Numbered from the stretch's first letter, positions 31,865 through 43,019 are shown. The stretch is DNA of 64,000 bases from Prorocentrum cordatum (GCA_963575745.1 CAUYUJ010015506.1:209999-273998), one strand, 5' to 3'. Numbers and translations are program-made. The notes: a model not told the origin generated them from the sequence alone.

Positions 31865-32604
31865 GTGAAGGGCGAGAGCGAGCCCGCGGCCGGGGGCGCG
31901 GGCGACGAGGGCAACCGGGCTCCGAACCCTATGGGGGACAGGGCCATGGAGCTGCGGCTGCTGGAGGCTCTATCGCGGCTGGCGCTGTCCCTGGGCGACG
32001 AGCGGGCCCGCGCGATGCGCGCCCGTAACGCGGTGTTGACGGGGCCCGAGGACCACCCTCTGATGGTGGAGATGGCGGCCATGGTGGATGGATACCCGGC
32101 GGCAGGGCCCGTGGCGCGCCAAGAGGCGCGCCAGGGGCCACCCGTATGGCAAGAAGCCGATGGCGCTGCTCAGTTCCTTGATCTTCCGGCTCGCGAACAA
32201 GATGGAAGGGCACAGGGAGGCCGCGCCCGTGCGCGTGGAGGGCGAGCGCGGGGCGGGGGGGCGCGCGGCCGTCGATGAGGCGCTCGCGTGGCTCAAAGTC
32301 GCGGGTGGGTCATTGCAGCGGTCCCCAATCTCGGCTGCGAGGTGCTTCGGCGCGCGCGTGGAGGACGATGGGGGCCGGCGATGGTGCAGCGTGCTGCAAG
32401 AGGGTCTTCGCGACCAGCCGCGTGCCGCGCTTCCTGGAGATGTGGGGTCTCTTGCAGGATCTGTGCCTGGCGCGCGAGCTGGGCCTCGCGGTTGGCCCCG
32501 ACCACGGCCCCAAATCCAAGTGCGCTAAGGAGGTCTCTAAGCTTGCCTCCGGGGCGAAGGGCAAGGGCCAAGGGAGGGGCGGCCTCCTCCAGGCTAAGAA
32601 GTAA
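31865..32604 (+). pseudogene. Basic, Arg/Gly-rich tail region, frames broken
   Basis: Three overlapping frames carry plausible protein: an Arg-Gly run just before 31865, a helical segment LLEALSRLALSLGDERAR (about 31957-32011), GHPYGKKPMALLSSLIFRL (about 32138-32194), and an end SGAKGKGQGRGGLLQ before the TAA at 32602-32604. It probably continues the LINE, or is a separate Gag-like piece. Confidence 0.4.
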
Positions 32605-33750
32605 GTTCTGGAACGCGAGCCGTGTTTTTCGGGGCATGCCAGCCCGTCGACCTATTCCGGCTGCCTCCGGCATGCAAGACCCGAGTGCGCGATTCGCGTT
32701 GCAGTCTTGATGCGGATCCATGTGTACATGTTTGTGCCAGATCAGACTTGTACACGCCAGGTGCGCCGAGGGTGGTCGCAGATGCAGCCCCCCTCGTGCG
32801 CCGCGGCAGTGCCAGTTGGTAGGAGACCAACCGCGTTCTGGGCAGACGCTTTATGAGGATGTGTGGCAGACGCCGCCAGTCCGCATATACCGCGTGGTAC
32901 GGTTGGCGCTTGCAAAAATTCTTGACGCTTCGCGAACCCCCGCCAACTCGGCCCACGGTGGCCGTCGGCTCTCGCGGCTGCTACAGCGCAGCTTCCCCCA
33001 GGTCGCCCCACCCAATGGCAATGTTTTGCCCGCTTGCTTGGACGCGCGCCACACGCCGCCCCTGGAGGTACAGCCAGCACTGTGTACTTGGAGGATCAGG
33101 CCTTCCCTCGGTGGCCTTTGGCGTACTTCAGGCGGCAGCGCCACCGCCAGTGCAGCGCCCCTCCGGACTCCCCTGCCTCGCTGGCGATGCTCACCACGCC
33201 TGCCTGGCCTTCTCCTCTAGCCCCTCTGGCCTGGCGCCGTGCCGCTGCCCGCGAGGCTCGCGGTCGTCCGGGCCTACCACGTGCACTGTCTGGTGGACTT
33301 GTGGGTGTTGAGGTCGCCACGGAGTGGTTCAGCCCTTCGCAGCAGCAGCAGCACCCCAGGCTCATCCCCCCGCTCCCGGCAGGTTGCGTCGTTCCACGTT
33401 CCTCGGCAGCTCAGCTCCCCTAGCCAGCGCACGTCGTTGGGACGGTTGGAGCCGGGCGCCCCACTGGCGACTCGCTCCTCGGGCCTCCACTCAGAATGAC
33501 GGACACGGTTGCTCCGGTGCACGTCATGTCACTGTGTGGGTCATGCCTCATGGCAGGCATCGAATTCCTCGACATTTTGTCCACTGCGCGTGCCCGAGCT
33601 TCCCAGGTTGCCCCCTGCCGTCAGCTCCCCCTCAGCCTCGCGGCTGCTTTGTGTGTGGGCCGGCCGGCTAGCGGCGCCTGTTGTAGCTAATTCGGCTTGC
33701 CCGTCGGCCCGGACACCCTGCCCGCCGCCTGCCTCTTCGCTGGCGGCCGC
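32605..33750. other. No recognised gene
   Basis: GC-rich with overlapping frames of 80-170 codons on both strands. None shows motifs, and codon patterns do not favour one frame. Possibly decayed element sequence. Confidence 0.45.
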
Positions 33751-33839
33751 GACCAAAAAAATCCCCACCAGCCCATCCAGAATCGATGCCCAGAGGAATT
33801 GCCTCGATCAGGGAAGTGGGCAGCACACAGAGGAAACCA

Positions 33840-34280
33840 TTATGATACATCTTGGGATATCTTGAGCCATCTTGGAGGCCATTCTGGGCTCTCCCAGGCG
33901 CTCGTGGAGTCATCTGAATCAGTTGCCCCCCCCCAAGAGGCCAACATGAGGCTAAAACCTTGATCGAATCAGTGATTTGGCATTCTCGCCGAGGCCTCTT
34001 GGAACATCTTGGGTGCCTCTGGGGGGTCTCTTGGGGCCTCTTGGGGGTCTCTTGGGGGCCTCCTGGGGGCCTCTTGGGGGCCTCTTGGGGCCATCTTTGG
34101 GCCATCTTGGGGCACCCTTGGGAGCCTTGGGGGCCATCTTTGGGCCATCTTGGGTGAGATCGATCACAAGTGGGGGGGTACGGATTACAGTCGCCCCCCC
34201 CCCAGGAGGCCAAAATGGGGCCAACTCTCAAGTGAAATCAATGAATTTGGCTTCCTCGCCGAGGCCGTTTTGGACGCTCC
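33840..34280. repeat. 10-11-bp array (CTCTTGGGGGC) inside a duplicated ~75-bp module
   Basis: From 33990 to 34155 units of CTCTTGGGGGC and CATCTTGGGGC recur every 10-11 bases. It is flanked by two diverged copies of a module (about 33925-34000 and 34192-34270), each with a run of 9-11 C, a GAGGCCAA..TG segment and TCGCCGAGGCC. Confidence 0.75.
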
Positions 34281-34427
34281 GACGACTCGCCAGACCCCCT
34301 GTCCAGGTCCATGGTGAGGGGGTCGGGGGAGGGATAACCCCCCCCCCGAAGGGGAAAAAGAGGGGTGGAAGAGGAAACCCCGTAAACCACCGACGCCCAG
34401 AGGGCTGGTGGGATTTTCGGGCCCCCC

Positions 34428-34563
34428 GGGGCCGAAATGTATCCATATCCGCCGCCCGCTGGGGCACCAGGACGTCGGTTCCCAGGCGGTGGATATGGAT
34501 AAATCCCCGCTTCGCATTCAAATTTTTCGTCCGAAATCTCCCTGTAGGTTGACATGCCCGACC
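34428..34563 (-). mobile_element. Short inverted-repeat element, diverged or partial copy
   Basis: Its right end CCTGTAGGTTGACATGCCCG matches the right arm of the family at 35652 and 53980. Internally, TATCCATATCCGCC and GGTGGATATGGATA form an inverted pair about 50 bases apart. It matches 27567-27662 in the opposite orientation. Confidence 0.6.
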
Positions 34564-35170
34564 TGACGCCAGAGCGACCCAAGGCGTGCTCGGAGCTTCC
34601 CGGAACGCCCTGGGACGGCCGCGAAGCGCCCGGGGTGTGCGGCCTCCGTGCGCGCTGGCTCCCAGAGGCTCCCGATTCCTCCTCCGAATTGGTCCTCCTC
34701 CCGCCTTCCTCTCAGCACTCCTGCCCCTGCCCCTCCTCCCTCCCCAGACATCCGACTCGGGGGTGGATCGACCTCCTACCCTGACACGTCGATTAGCGAA
34801 TTGGCCGTTTTCGGTTCGCGAGAGGGCGTCGCGGCCGTCGTTTTTGCGGGTCCAGGCCCGTCGGTTTCGGTCCCAGGCCGTTTTCACTAAGGGGAGGTTT
34901 ACTAAACGGAGGTTTGTCCACCGCCGAACAGCACTCTTCCCCCTGCCCCTCCTCCCTCCCCAGACGTCCGACCACTTTTTTTTTCCCGTCCACAACGTGG
35001 ATCCCCAGAGGTCCGGACCCCTTCCGAGGGGCCGGCTTTTCACCCCCAGTTGCTTCTTGGCGGTCCTGGGGCCCGGGACGGACCCCTGGACGCCGAAAGC
35101 TGCCCAAAAGCATTTGTCGTGCTTTCCTCGGGGGCGGAAAAGAGGGGGGTGATGACTAAGGCGGGGGTGG
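34564..35170. other. No recognised gene; short direct repeat
   Basis: A ~35-base C-rich segment (CCCCTGCCCCTCCTCCCTCC...) occurs at about 34724 and again at about 34939. No gene is recognised. Confidence 0.5.
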
Positions 35171-35194
35171 ATATCATGGCGCGGGCCATGATAT
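35171..35194. repeat. 24-bp near-perfect palindrome
   Basis: ATATCATGGC and GCCATGATAT arms around a short centre. Two related half sites follow within 90 bases. Confidence 0.75.
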
Positions 35195-35367
35195 TTCCCC
35201 AGATTTCATGGCGCCTCTTCTTGTTTCATTACGTCCCTGGCCCCCCCGCTGGGCCGCGCACATGCCGCCGGCCATGATTTGCACCCCCCCTCGTGGACAC
35301 CCCCCTCTTGGCCGCTCCCGATCTCCCGCGGCGCGAAGACGTCTCGTGGCCTCCTGCCGGCGGCGCA

Positions 35368-35411
35368 GGCGACTCCGACATCATCCGGTCTCTGCCTGGC
35401 GGCGAGTGAGG
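35368..35411. repeat. Dispersed segment shared with the tandem duplication
   Basis: AGGCGACTCCGACATCAT and GGCGGCGAGTGAG match 1306-1354 and 6127-6175 with about 85 percent identity by eye. The minus-strand peptide LAARQxxDDVGVA is shared, hinting at a fragmented coding or element sequence. Confidence 0.65.
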
Positions 35412-35519
35412 GAGCCCCCGGGCGGCGCCGCGCGCCGAGCGCGTGGGCGGAGGAAGAGCGCCCGCCGCCCCGGGGGGCTGCTTGTTCGCTCGGTCTGGCG
35501 GCAGGCGGGCTGAGGCTAT

Positions 35520-35674
35520 GTCGGGCCTGTCCATCTACAGGGGGAATGTCCGAGAATAGTCCAACAAAAATAGTTCGGGGACGACGTTTTGACAATTTTT
35601 GGCCATTTTCGAATCTGTTTTGACTATGCTTTGTGTTTCGTCCAACCTCCGCCTGTAGGGCGACATGCCCGACC
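35520..35674. mobile_element. Short terminal-inverted-repeat element (MITE-like), ~155 bp
   Basis: The left arm GTCGGGCCTGTCCATCTACA and the right arm CCTGTAGGGCGACATGCCCG are inverted copies of each other (about 24 bases). The interior is AT-richer, with TTTTCGAATC. Near-copies occur at 36561 and 53849, partial ones at 27456 and 34428. No ORF. Confidence 0.75.
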
Positions 35675-36049
35675 TGAGACTGGGGCGGGCGTGGGTACAG
35701 TCGGACCGAGGTGCAACATCGGGGTCGCTTCTGGGAGGGTCCCCCCGTGCTCTTCGCATTTGTCGGATGTTCTCCCGTGCATCCTGGGGGGAGGGCACTC
35801 TCGAGTGCTCTTCCTGGAGGCCGGCGGAGGGCCTCGTGCTCTCGAGGAGTGTCCTTCTGTCCCGGGTCCGACCCGATCATGGCCAGGTTGGGGACCACAG
35901 GTGGGTCTGGTCAACGCTCGGGTCGGCCGAGTCCCTTCAGGTGATGCCTGGGAGGCCCGAGTACTGACCCGACTCGTGGTGGCCCAGAGGCGGCAGCTCC
36001 ATTCAGGAGGGGGAAAGACACACAGAGACACTATTGATCGTCGATTCCT
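35675..36049. other. No recognised gene
   Basis: GC-rich, with short overlapping frames only. Confidence 0.45.
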
Positions 36050-36460
36050 CAGAAAATGCAGGAAAATAAAGGAAGTGGGGGGGAAGGCGAAAACCCAGAA
36101 AAATATGCGAATCTGGGGAATCCTGTTATTTGTGTGTATTTGTTTGTGTGTCCCTGGGCCCCTTCGTCCATGGCTGATTGGTCAGGTCGGTGTTCAGGCG
36201 GCTCCTGTGGCACTCCAGCAAAACTCCCTTGGCGCCCAGCGCTGACCTGCCTGTTTTTCCGACCCCCTGCTTCTGGCGGGTAAATGCCTGTGCTGACCCA
36301 CCCACCCCCTCTCGTCCGCGCGCATGTCTCTCTCGCCGTGATGCGCTGACCCCACAAAATAATCGGCGATTCGCCAGGAAATATAGGAAAATATGGGAAG
36401 TGGGGGGGAAGACGAAACCCAGAGAATGTGGGAAAACATGGGGAATCCTGTTATTCGTGT
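36050..36460. repeat. Direct duplication of ~100 bp
   Basis: A segment at about 36052-36140 and a copy at about 36372-36462 share GGAAAATA, GGAAGTGGGGGGGAAG, AACCCAGA and GGGGAATCCTGTTATT. The region between shows no gene. Confidence 0.8.
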
Positions 36461-36560
36461 CGTGATGCGCTGACCCCACCCCCTTGCTGCCCCCCCCCCT
36501 CCTCGGCGCGTGCCGAGCCTGACCGCGCGGGCGGAGGACGCGTGCTCGCCCTGCTTTTAA

Positions 36561-36731
36561 GTCGGGCCTGTCCCTCTACAGGTGGAATATTCCATACTAG
36601 TTTTTGATAATAGTCTGTTTTTTTGGGGGGGGGAGGGGGGGGGGTATTTTTCGACTATTTCGGAATATCTTTTTAGTATTTTTATTTGTTCTGTCGAAAA
36701 TCCCCCTGTAGGAGGACACGCCCAATTTAAG
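36561..36731. mobile_element. Short terminal-inverted-repeat element, ~170 bp
   Basis: Left arm GTCGGGCCTGTCCCTCTACA; right arm CCCTGTAGGAGGACACGCCC. The arms extend outward to about 30 bases, with TTTTAA and TTTAAG at the edges. A G homopolymer interrupts the AT-rich interior. Confidence 0.72.
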
Positions 36732-38189
36732 CCTACTTGGGGGGTGCTGCTCGTTCGTGCGGTCTGGTGACGCGCGCAGAGCGGGGTGTTGCGCGGGCGG
36801 CCTTTATGTGTTACGATGCTCGAGCCGAAGGCATCTCATATCATTTTAGGAGCGTTTTTCTGTTTTCCTCCCCAGGGTAACGCTCGTTACCCCGCCCCGC
36901 CCTCCCCCCCCACCTCCCTGGGTAACGCTTACGGTCGTACTGGGGGAGGTGGCCTTGACCCCCCCCCGTACATGCTGTTATCGTGCACACAGGCGATTGA
37001 TGCCAGTGGCGCGCACGCACCCTGGCGGGTGCACGCCGCGGCCGCCGTTACCGTGACCCTCCCGCCCGACCCTCCCCCCTGAGTAAGGGCCGCCACGCGG
37101 GGAATGAGAACAGCGGTCTTTTTGGGCACCTCTCTAGTGGCCTGGCCGGGCCGTCTGGGAAGCAACAACTGTGGCAGCCTGGGCGCCCCGAAGAGCGCAC
37201 GGAGAAGGCGTCGGGGCGCCCAGGGGGGCCGCGCGGGGAGGGGGGGGGCGGGGGAGGCATGCAAAGGAGCGACGCAACAAGCACAGGGTCATCTTCGCCG
37301 ACATTGGCGCGTGAGCTGCCCGCGTAAGGTCGCGCGTGAGCGCCCTCGTCTCCATTTGGCGTGCCGCGCTGGCGGCCCGCACAAGGCACCGCGTAAGGCC
37401 GCTATGCCATCTCGCGTCAGACCCGTGTTTGATCGTCGCTCGAATGGACGCGGGCAGAGAAGCCCTACCAGGCAGCACTCGGCACTCCACCCTGCCTCAG
37501 CGTGCCAGTGGGCATGGTGGCGGATCTTAGGCTCGATGATCTGCGCAGGTGTCGAGGTCCCAGAGGAAGGCATTGCAGTAGCATGTTCGGGGGGGTCCAA
37601 AGGTGCCCCTGGCCCAAGGCGCCCCTAGCTTTTCGCTCAATTCCGGAGGGCCCTCTGAGCCTCGTGCAGGGGTGCTCTGGAGGCAGTGGGGGCCTCCTTG
37701 GAAATCCTGGGGGCACCTTGGGCCATGGGCACTTCTGGCAATACCCGACGCGTGGAGAGGGCGTCCGTGGGGCAGGTGAGGCGTCTGCCTGCCGGCAGGG
37801 CTAGGCGCGCGGAGCTAGGTGTTCGAGGTCCCCCCGCGGATGCACTCCTTAACAGTGGGTCTCTGGCTGCACGGTTCTCAGGAAGGAAGGGAGTATGGGA
37901 AAGAAAGAGTGAACGTTCGATCGAGCGCCCAAGGATGTCTCGTTCCGCTTGCGGAGACGGCGTGCTTCATGCAGAAAGATGGAGGCGCATGCAGCAGCAA
38001 AATGCAGCTAATGGAGAGAAAAAGCAAGATCCAGGACATATGGACAAACATGGGACATCCTGGAATCAGTGCCGATGTATTGCGAAGGCTTTACGGCCTG
38101 TGCCGCAGATCTTGAAGGGGGACGACGTCAACGACGACGACAACGGCGGCGGCGGCAACGATGACGACGCTGACGTGGGCCAGAGTCCT
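36732..38189. other. No recognised gene; GGGTAACG palindromes
   Basis: At 36879-36900, GGGTAACG and CGTTACCC form a palindrome, and a related half site recurs near 36920. The remainder to 38189 has many short frames without motifs. Confidence 0.45.
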
Positions 38190-38580
38190 CAGGGATGGTT
38201 CTTGGGTCTCTTCGGAAGTCTCTCGGGGGCCTCTGGGGAGGAATTTTGGGATCTCTCGGGAGCCTCTTGGGGGCCCCTTGGGAGCCTCTTCGGGATTCCT
38301 GGAACCTCTTGTGAGCTTCTTGGGTCTTGGGGAGATCTTGGGGGCCTCTGGCGCCGTTTTGGAGCGGCAGGAAGTGGAAAAGGCGAGAACGCCCAAATTT
38401 GAAAAACCAGCGAAAAGCAATGAATTTGGCCCCTTGGGGCCCTCTCGGGAGTGCTTTTGGAGGCGTCTTGGGGCGTCCCTGAAGCCTCCTGGGCAGTCTG
38501 GAGGGCGTGAAGGCGTTTTGGACCGATCGTTTGGCGATTATGGACCCTCTCAGACCGTCTCGGCGGCCTCTTGGGGTACT
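38190..38580. repeat. 10-15-bp array related to that at 34 kb
   Basis: Units of GCCTCTTGGG and GTCTCTCGGG recur across about 390 bases. The element-like module GAATTTGGC also recurs (38420). Confidence 0.7.
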
Positions 38581-39627
38581 CTTGACCTGTCTTCGTACTT
38601 TCTGAGGCCCGAGGGCCCCCAGGGGGGGAAAGCGTATCTGGTTGTCGACCCCCCCCTGGGACCCCCCCCAGGACCCCCCCGTCCCGGCGCGGGGAAGGGA
38701 TCAAAGGGACGGGGTTTCCCTTCGACTCGATTACGACATTGCTAGATTTTGCTCTCGCTAACAAGCTTGAGGAGAAGGACGCAGGGAAAGGGGACGACGG
38801 AGACGACGGCTGGCGGCGACGACGACTCGAACAGCCAAACCTCTCACACGCCGACAGGGTCGGCGGATTTGTGTCCAAGCGATATCGATCTCGGAAACCA
38901 GTGGCGTGAAGAAGTTTGTCCCCATAGTCGCATCCATAATCTATTTCGACGGCCCGATCGTCTTATTCCTTGCTGAAGCTATCGCCCTGGAACACGCCAG
39001 CCCTGAAATGCTGTGGTGGCGGAAGTGGGTGGTCCCGGCAATTATGTGCAGTGCTCTCTGTTGTGCAATGTTGCTTCAGGCCAGTTTCGTGGAGCCTTGC
39101 CCCCCCCTCGCGAGACAGCAGGGCCTCCCAGTGGGCCCCTCCAGACGGACTCACAAAGCTCACCATCGGGACCCACGGCCCCTGCCAGCTTGCCACGCGA
39201 TGCCCACACGGACCGGGAACAACACAAAAACAAGTGGCCCGACGACGCCCGAGGGGCGCCAGCCCCGCCGCCGACCTCCTCGGGAGGCGCTCCGGGCGCA
39301 CGCGCGGAACGGCATCGGCGCCCGCCTCGCCTCGCCTCGCAGACGGGGTCGGAGCAGAAGGGGTCGGAGGGTAGCGTCGCGTCGCCGACGCTTCGGCGAG
39401 CACGGCGCGTGCTGGAGCCCGTTCTGCCCCAGGCCCGTTGTCGACCCTCCGACGACTCTCCGACCTCAGCTGCTGCAAAGCCTCATGTAGGGGGAGGCCA
39501 CCATTGGCCTCTCGGCAGGCCCTCTCTGCGAGTCGTCCCTGCCGAGAGGCCGTCTGATTTTTTCAAAAGTCTGAGCAGCCCAACCCCCGTCGGCCCCCCC
39601 CCCCCGGCGCGGCGCCAGATGTTTACT
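38581..39627. other. No recognised gene
   Basis: Contains a GAC/ACG-rich patch at 38790-38830. Overlapping long frames at 39013-39490 have no motif and arise in GC-rich sequence. Confidence 0.4.
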
Positions 39628-39825
39628 CGAAGAAGGAGATACGCCATAAACATAAACTTTGGTCGCTCCGCGCGGATCTCTTGGAGCCGCGCTGGGCCCC
39701 CCCAGCGGCGCCTCTGGCGCCGCCCCTGGGGCGCTCTGCGCGCCAGGAAGGGGGGTCCAGCGCAGATCCAAGACATCCGCGCGGACCTCCAAAAGTTTCT
39801 GTTTATGCCGCTTTTTCTTCCTGTA
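39628..39825. repeat. Foldback element with ~62-bp inverted arms
   Basis: Left arm (39643-39705) begins GCCATAAACATAAACTTT. The right arm (about 39747-39809), read in reverse complement, begins GGCATAAACAGAAACTTTTG. Similarity is about 80 percent by eye over 60 or more bases, with a GC-rich spacer of about 40 bases and weaker similarity extending outward on both sides. Confidence 0.75.
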
Positions 39826-40191
39826 TTTACGCCTGCCATCCTCTTGTACTTCCCAAATTCCGCCGATCTGACGTGCAAGCTCTAGATGAGCCTCCCTGGG
39901 GTCAGTGGGGATGGGCGCGAAGCTCCTGCTCCACAAGGGGGCTGGGTGCCGTGGTGGCTCTGCTGGGGTAGGGGGAGGGGGCGGGGGTTCTCGAAATTCC
40001 CGGGGCCTCTTGGGACAGGGTTTCTCCGAAATCCGCAGGGCCTTACGAGAATCTATGATTTCTGCCTTTTCGACCTCTTGGCTCGCAGTGGGCCTTCAGA
40101 TGGCTCAAGATGGCCCCAGGACAGTCCAATATGACCGCAAGACACGCCGAAAGGCCCCCACGACGCGCCAAGAGGGCCCTCCATAGCGATT
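39826..40191. other. No gene; ~10-bp periodic sequence
   Basis: Contains units like GCCTCTTGGG and GGCTCAAGATGG related to the arrays at 34 and 38 kb. Confidence 0.45.
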
Positions 40192-41098
40192 TTGCCTCAA
40201 GCTCCTGGCGAGGGGCCTCCTATTGCTTCGTCGAACTGTCGCCACTTCACTCGGCCAGGGGATATCAGCGGTGATGTGCGAACCTGTGACGTGCGCAATC
40301 GGTGCTGGTGCGGTGTATGCTGGTGCGTTGTGTCTCTGTTGCCTCGTAGTGATTGTGAGTTGCGAGTGTGGTTCTTTTTCTTTTTCGCCCGTCTCACGGC
40401 CTTGGGCGTCCATTCGCAAATTGCGGATGCCGAAGCCGAGATGTACAACTGCACGGTCAGAAAGTACGAAAGCAGGATGGAGAATGTGTCCAGCAACAAC
40501 CCGACGGTTTCCGAGTGTGCGCAGGAGGTTATGGACCAGATGAGTGTTTGCGGTCGCGTGGGCGAGGAGAAGAACATCTCTGAGGAGTGCAGAGACATCA
40601 CCAGGGAGTGCGGGTGTTTGCTGACTGAGGCGCTCACCGATATGGACACACCTCTTGTCGAAGAGTTTACTCAATGCTGCGACATGGGAGACTTGGATCT
40701 GCCACATGCTATAGGGGTGTTGGGGCAGACAGAGGACTGACTAAGAACTGACTGCGTCCAAGTCATGACACATGTCACATCCGAAATTGAAGACATGGCC
40801 ACTGCTTGCAAAGCAGGAGAGTACCCATTCGAGGACTTTGACACGTACATGGTGCCCGGCGGCCTGACCGATCTTCTGTCGAGTTTTTTCCGTCGGCCAG
40901 GCAGCTCTCCTTGGATCTGCCAGCGGCGGCACTGCCGCCATGGTGGGAGCATGCGGTGGCTTTGCGTTAACAGCAGCGATGATCCTCGTTGCTGGGCGCA
41001 CGATGCGATCTCGCATGCAGCCGACCGGCGGGGCCGCGCGGCTGGTCGAGGAGCCCATGATGATGGCCCGCCGCTTTGAGCTCCAGTCGGTGGAGTGA
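40192..41098 (+). pseudogene. Cys-rich secreted or type I membrane protein gene, frame broken twice
   Basis: A plausible gene of about 300 codons. A Phe-rich hydrophobic stretch (about 40366-40400) looks like a signal segment. Next is a Cys-rich ectodomain-like region with about ten Cys (40449-40810), including REC-GC and QCC pairs and one or more N-x-S/T sites (NVSS, NIS). An in-frame TGA lies at 40738-40740, after which the same frame continues without interruption. At the T6 run 40884-40889 the coding signal moves to the next frame, which reads a membrane helix (MVGACGGFALTAAMILVAG) and a ~40-residue tail ending at TGA 41096. A one-base error in the T run would explain the shift. The start is unclear, since no ATG lies in the main frame upstream, so an upstream exon is possible. 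The family is not recognised. Confidence 0.5.
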
Positions 41099-41359
41099 CC
41101 GCGCGGGCCCGCGAGGGGAGCTGAGCTTTCCGCGCCGCGCAGTTGCCTGCATCGGCGCCTCGCGCCGAGTGCCTGAGACTGTTTTTCCAAACCCTCCTTG
41201 GTTGGGCATGCGTTTTGAATACAGCACTGCGGTCTCCAGTCCTCCTCCCGCCTCTCGCCTCTCGCTTTCCTCTTGTCTCCTCTTGTCGTGTGCGTACCTC
41301 ATGTGTGTGTGTGTGTGTGCATCCTGGCTGCGGTACCTCTTGTGTGTGCATCTTGCCAA

Positions 41360-42690
41360 GGGGCTGCGATCTGTGACACTGTCGCCACTTTCGAGGGCTG
41401 CTGGTGGGTTCTGCGGAGTGAGGCACCGCGGGGACCTGAGCGACACCTCGCCGTCTCTGGGGGGCTGCGACCTGCGACACTGTCGCCACTTTGGAGGGCT
41501 GCTGTTGGGTCCAGCGGAGTGAGGCACAGCGGGGACCTGAGCGAGACCTCGCCGTCCCTGGGGGGCTGCGATCTGCGACACCGTCGCAACCTTCGAGGGC
41601 TGCTGGTGGGTTCTGCGGAGTGAGGCACCGCGGGGACCCGTGCGAGACCTCGCCGTCCCTGGGGGGCTGCGATCTGCGACACAGTCGCCACTTTGGAGGA
41701 CTGCTGTTGGGTCCAGCGTAGTGAGGCACCGCGGGGACCTGAGCTAGACCTCGCCGTCCCTGGGGGGCTGCGATCTGCGACACTGTCGCCACTTTCGAGA
41801 GCTGCTGGTGCGTCCAGCGGAGTGAGGCACCGCGGGGACCTGAGCGAGACCTCGCCGTCCCTGGGGGGCTGCGATCTGCGACGCTGTCGCCACTTTCGAG
41901 GGCTGCTGTTGGGCCCAGCGGAGTGAAGCACTGCGGGGACCTGAGCGAGACCTCGCCGTCCCTGGGGGGCTGCGATCTGCGACACCGTCGCCACTTTCGA
42001 GGGCTGCTGGTGGGTCCAGCGGGGTGAGGCACCTCGGGGACCTGAGCGAGACCTCGCCGTCCTTGGGGGGCTGCGATCTGCGACACCGTCGCCACTTTCG
42101 AGGGCTGCTGGTGGGTCCAGCGGACTGAGGCACAGCGTTGACCTGAGCGAGACCTCGCCGTCCCTGGGGGGCTGCGATCTGCGACACCGTCGCAACCTTC
42201 GAGGGCTGCTGGTGGGTCCAGCGGAGTGAAGCACCGCGGGGACCTGAGCGAGACCTCGCCGTCCCTGGGGGGCTGCGATCTGCGGCACTGTCGTCACTTT
42301 GGAGGGCTGCTGTTGGGTCCAGCGGAGTGAGGCACCGCGGGGACCTGAGCGAGACCTCGCCGTCCCTGGGGGGCTGCGATCTGCGACGCTGTCGCCACTT
42401 TCGAGGGCTGCTGGTGGGTCCTGCGGTGTGAGGCACCGCGGGGACCTGAGCAAGACCTCGCCGTCCCTGGGGGGGCTGCGATCTGCGACACCGTCGCCAC
42501 TTTGGAGGGCTGCTGTTGGGTCCAGCGGAGTGAGGCACAGCGGGGACCTGAGCGAGACCTCGCCGTCCCGGGGGTGGCTGCGATCTGCGACGCTGTCGCC
42601 ACTTTCGAGGGCTGCTGCTGGGTCCAGCGGAGTGAGGCACCGCGGGGACCTGAGCGAGACCTCGCCGTCCCTGGGGGGCTCTGGAGAGCT
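41360..42690. repeat. 101-bp tandem satellite, ~13 copies
   Basis: The landmark GGGGGGCTGCGATCTGCGAC recurs at about 41459, 41560, 41661, 41762, 41863, 41964 and so on to 42672, a 101-bp period. Copies are 90 percent or more alike by eye. Because 101 is not a multiple of three, the long minus-strand frames (up to 492 codons) pass through the unit in all three phases. They are a property of a stop-free unit rather than evidence of a protein. Confidence 0.95.
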
Positions 42691-42875
42691 GCTGTGGGAT
42701 ACGTTAGGGGCAACGTGCGCGTGGCACAGCCAACGGTGGTGATTTGTGAAACAGACCATCTGCCGGGTGATGGCCATAACGTTGCGCCTACACGTATCCC
42801 GCGGGGGCTCTCAAAGCTGCTGTGGGATACGTTGGGTGCAACGGGCGCATGGCACAGCCAACGGGGGTGATTTGT
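42691..42875. repeat. 60-bp direct duplication, spacing 126 bp
   Basis: AGCTGCTGTGGGATACGTT...GGTGATTTGT occurs at about 42691-42750 and 42817-42875. Confidence 0.85.
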
Positions 42876-43019
42876 TATCACGTAGCCCTTATATCTTGAT
42901 CGGGGGCCTGCGAGCCTTCCGATTGCTGCTCGCAAAGTCACATGCGTCCATGTTACGTCATCGCCCCCGTTGCAATCCTGATGTACTTATGCCCCGCATT
43001 GCGCAAGGGTTGGGTACGT

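Larger units (their letters stand above)
27805..32604 (+). mobile_element. Degenerate LINE (non-LTR) retrotransposon
   Basis: About 4.8 kb on the plus strand with the order apurinic-type endonuclease, linker, reverse transcriptase, C-terminal Cys zinc-finger remnant, and a basic tail. The protein signal jumps between frames at least five times and several stops occur, so this copy is not functional as assembled. Ends are not defined: I find no poly-A tail or target duplication. The tail block (31865-32604) may belong to the same ORF. Confidence 0.8.

Noticed and set aside
33860-34160. Additional spliced-leader relics (GCCATCTTGG...GGCTC)
   Set aside because: Resemblance comes from the local 10-bp GCCATCTTGG array; no full SL order or adjacent gene.
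39013-39885. 290-codon plus-strand ORF
   Set aside because: It passes through a foldback element and GC-rich sequence with no motif; the overlapping minus frames are equally long.
41360-42690. CRISPR-like array
   Set aside because: A tandem satellite without unique spacers, in a eukaryotic context.
41299-42777. 492-codon minus-strand ORF (and a 474-codon one at 40671-42095)
   Set aside because: They run through the 101-bp satellite, change phase every unit and exist in several frames. No independent evidence of coding.
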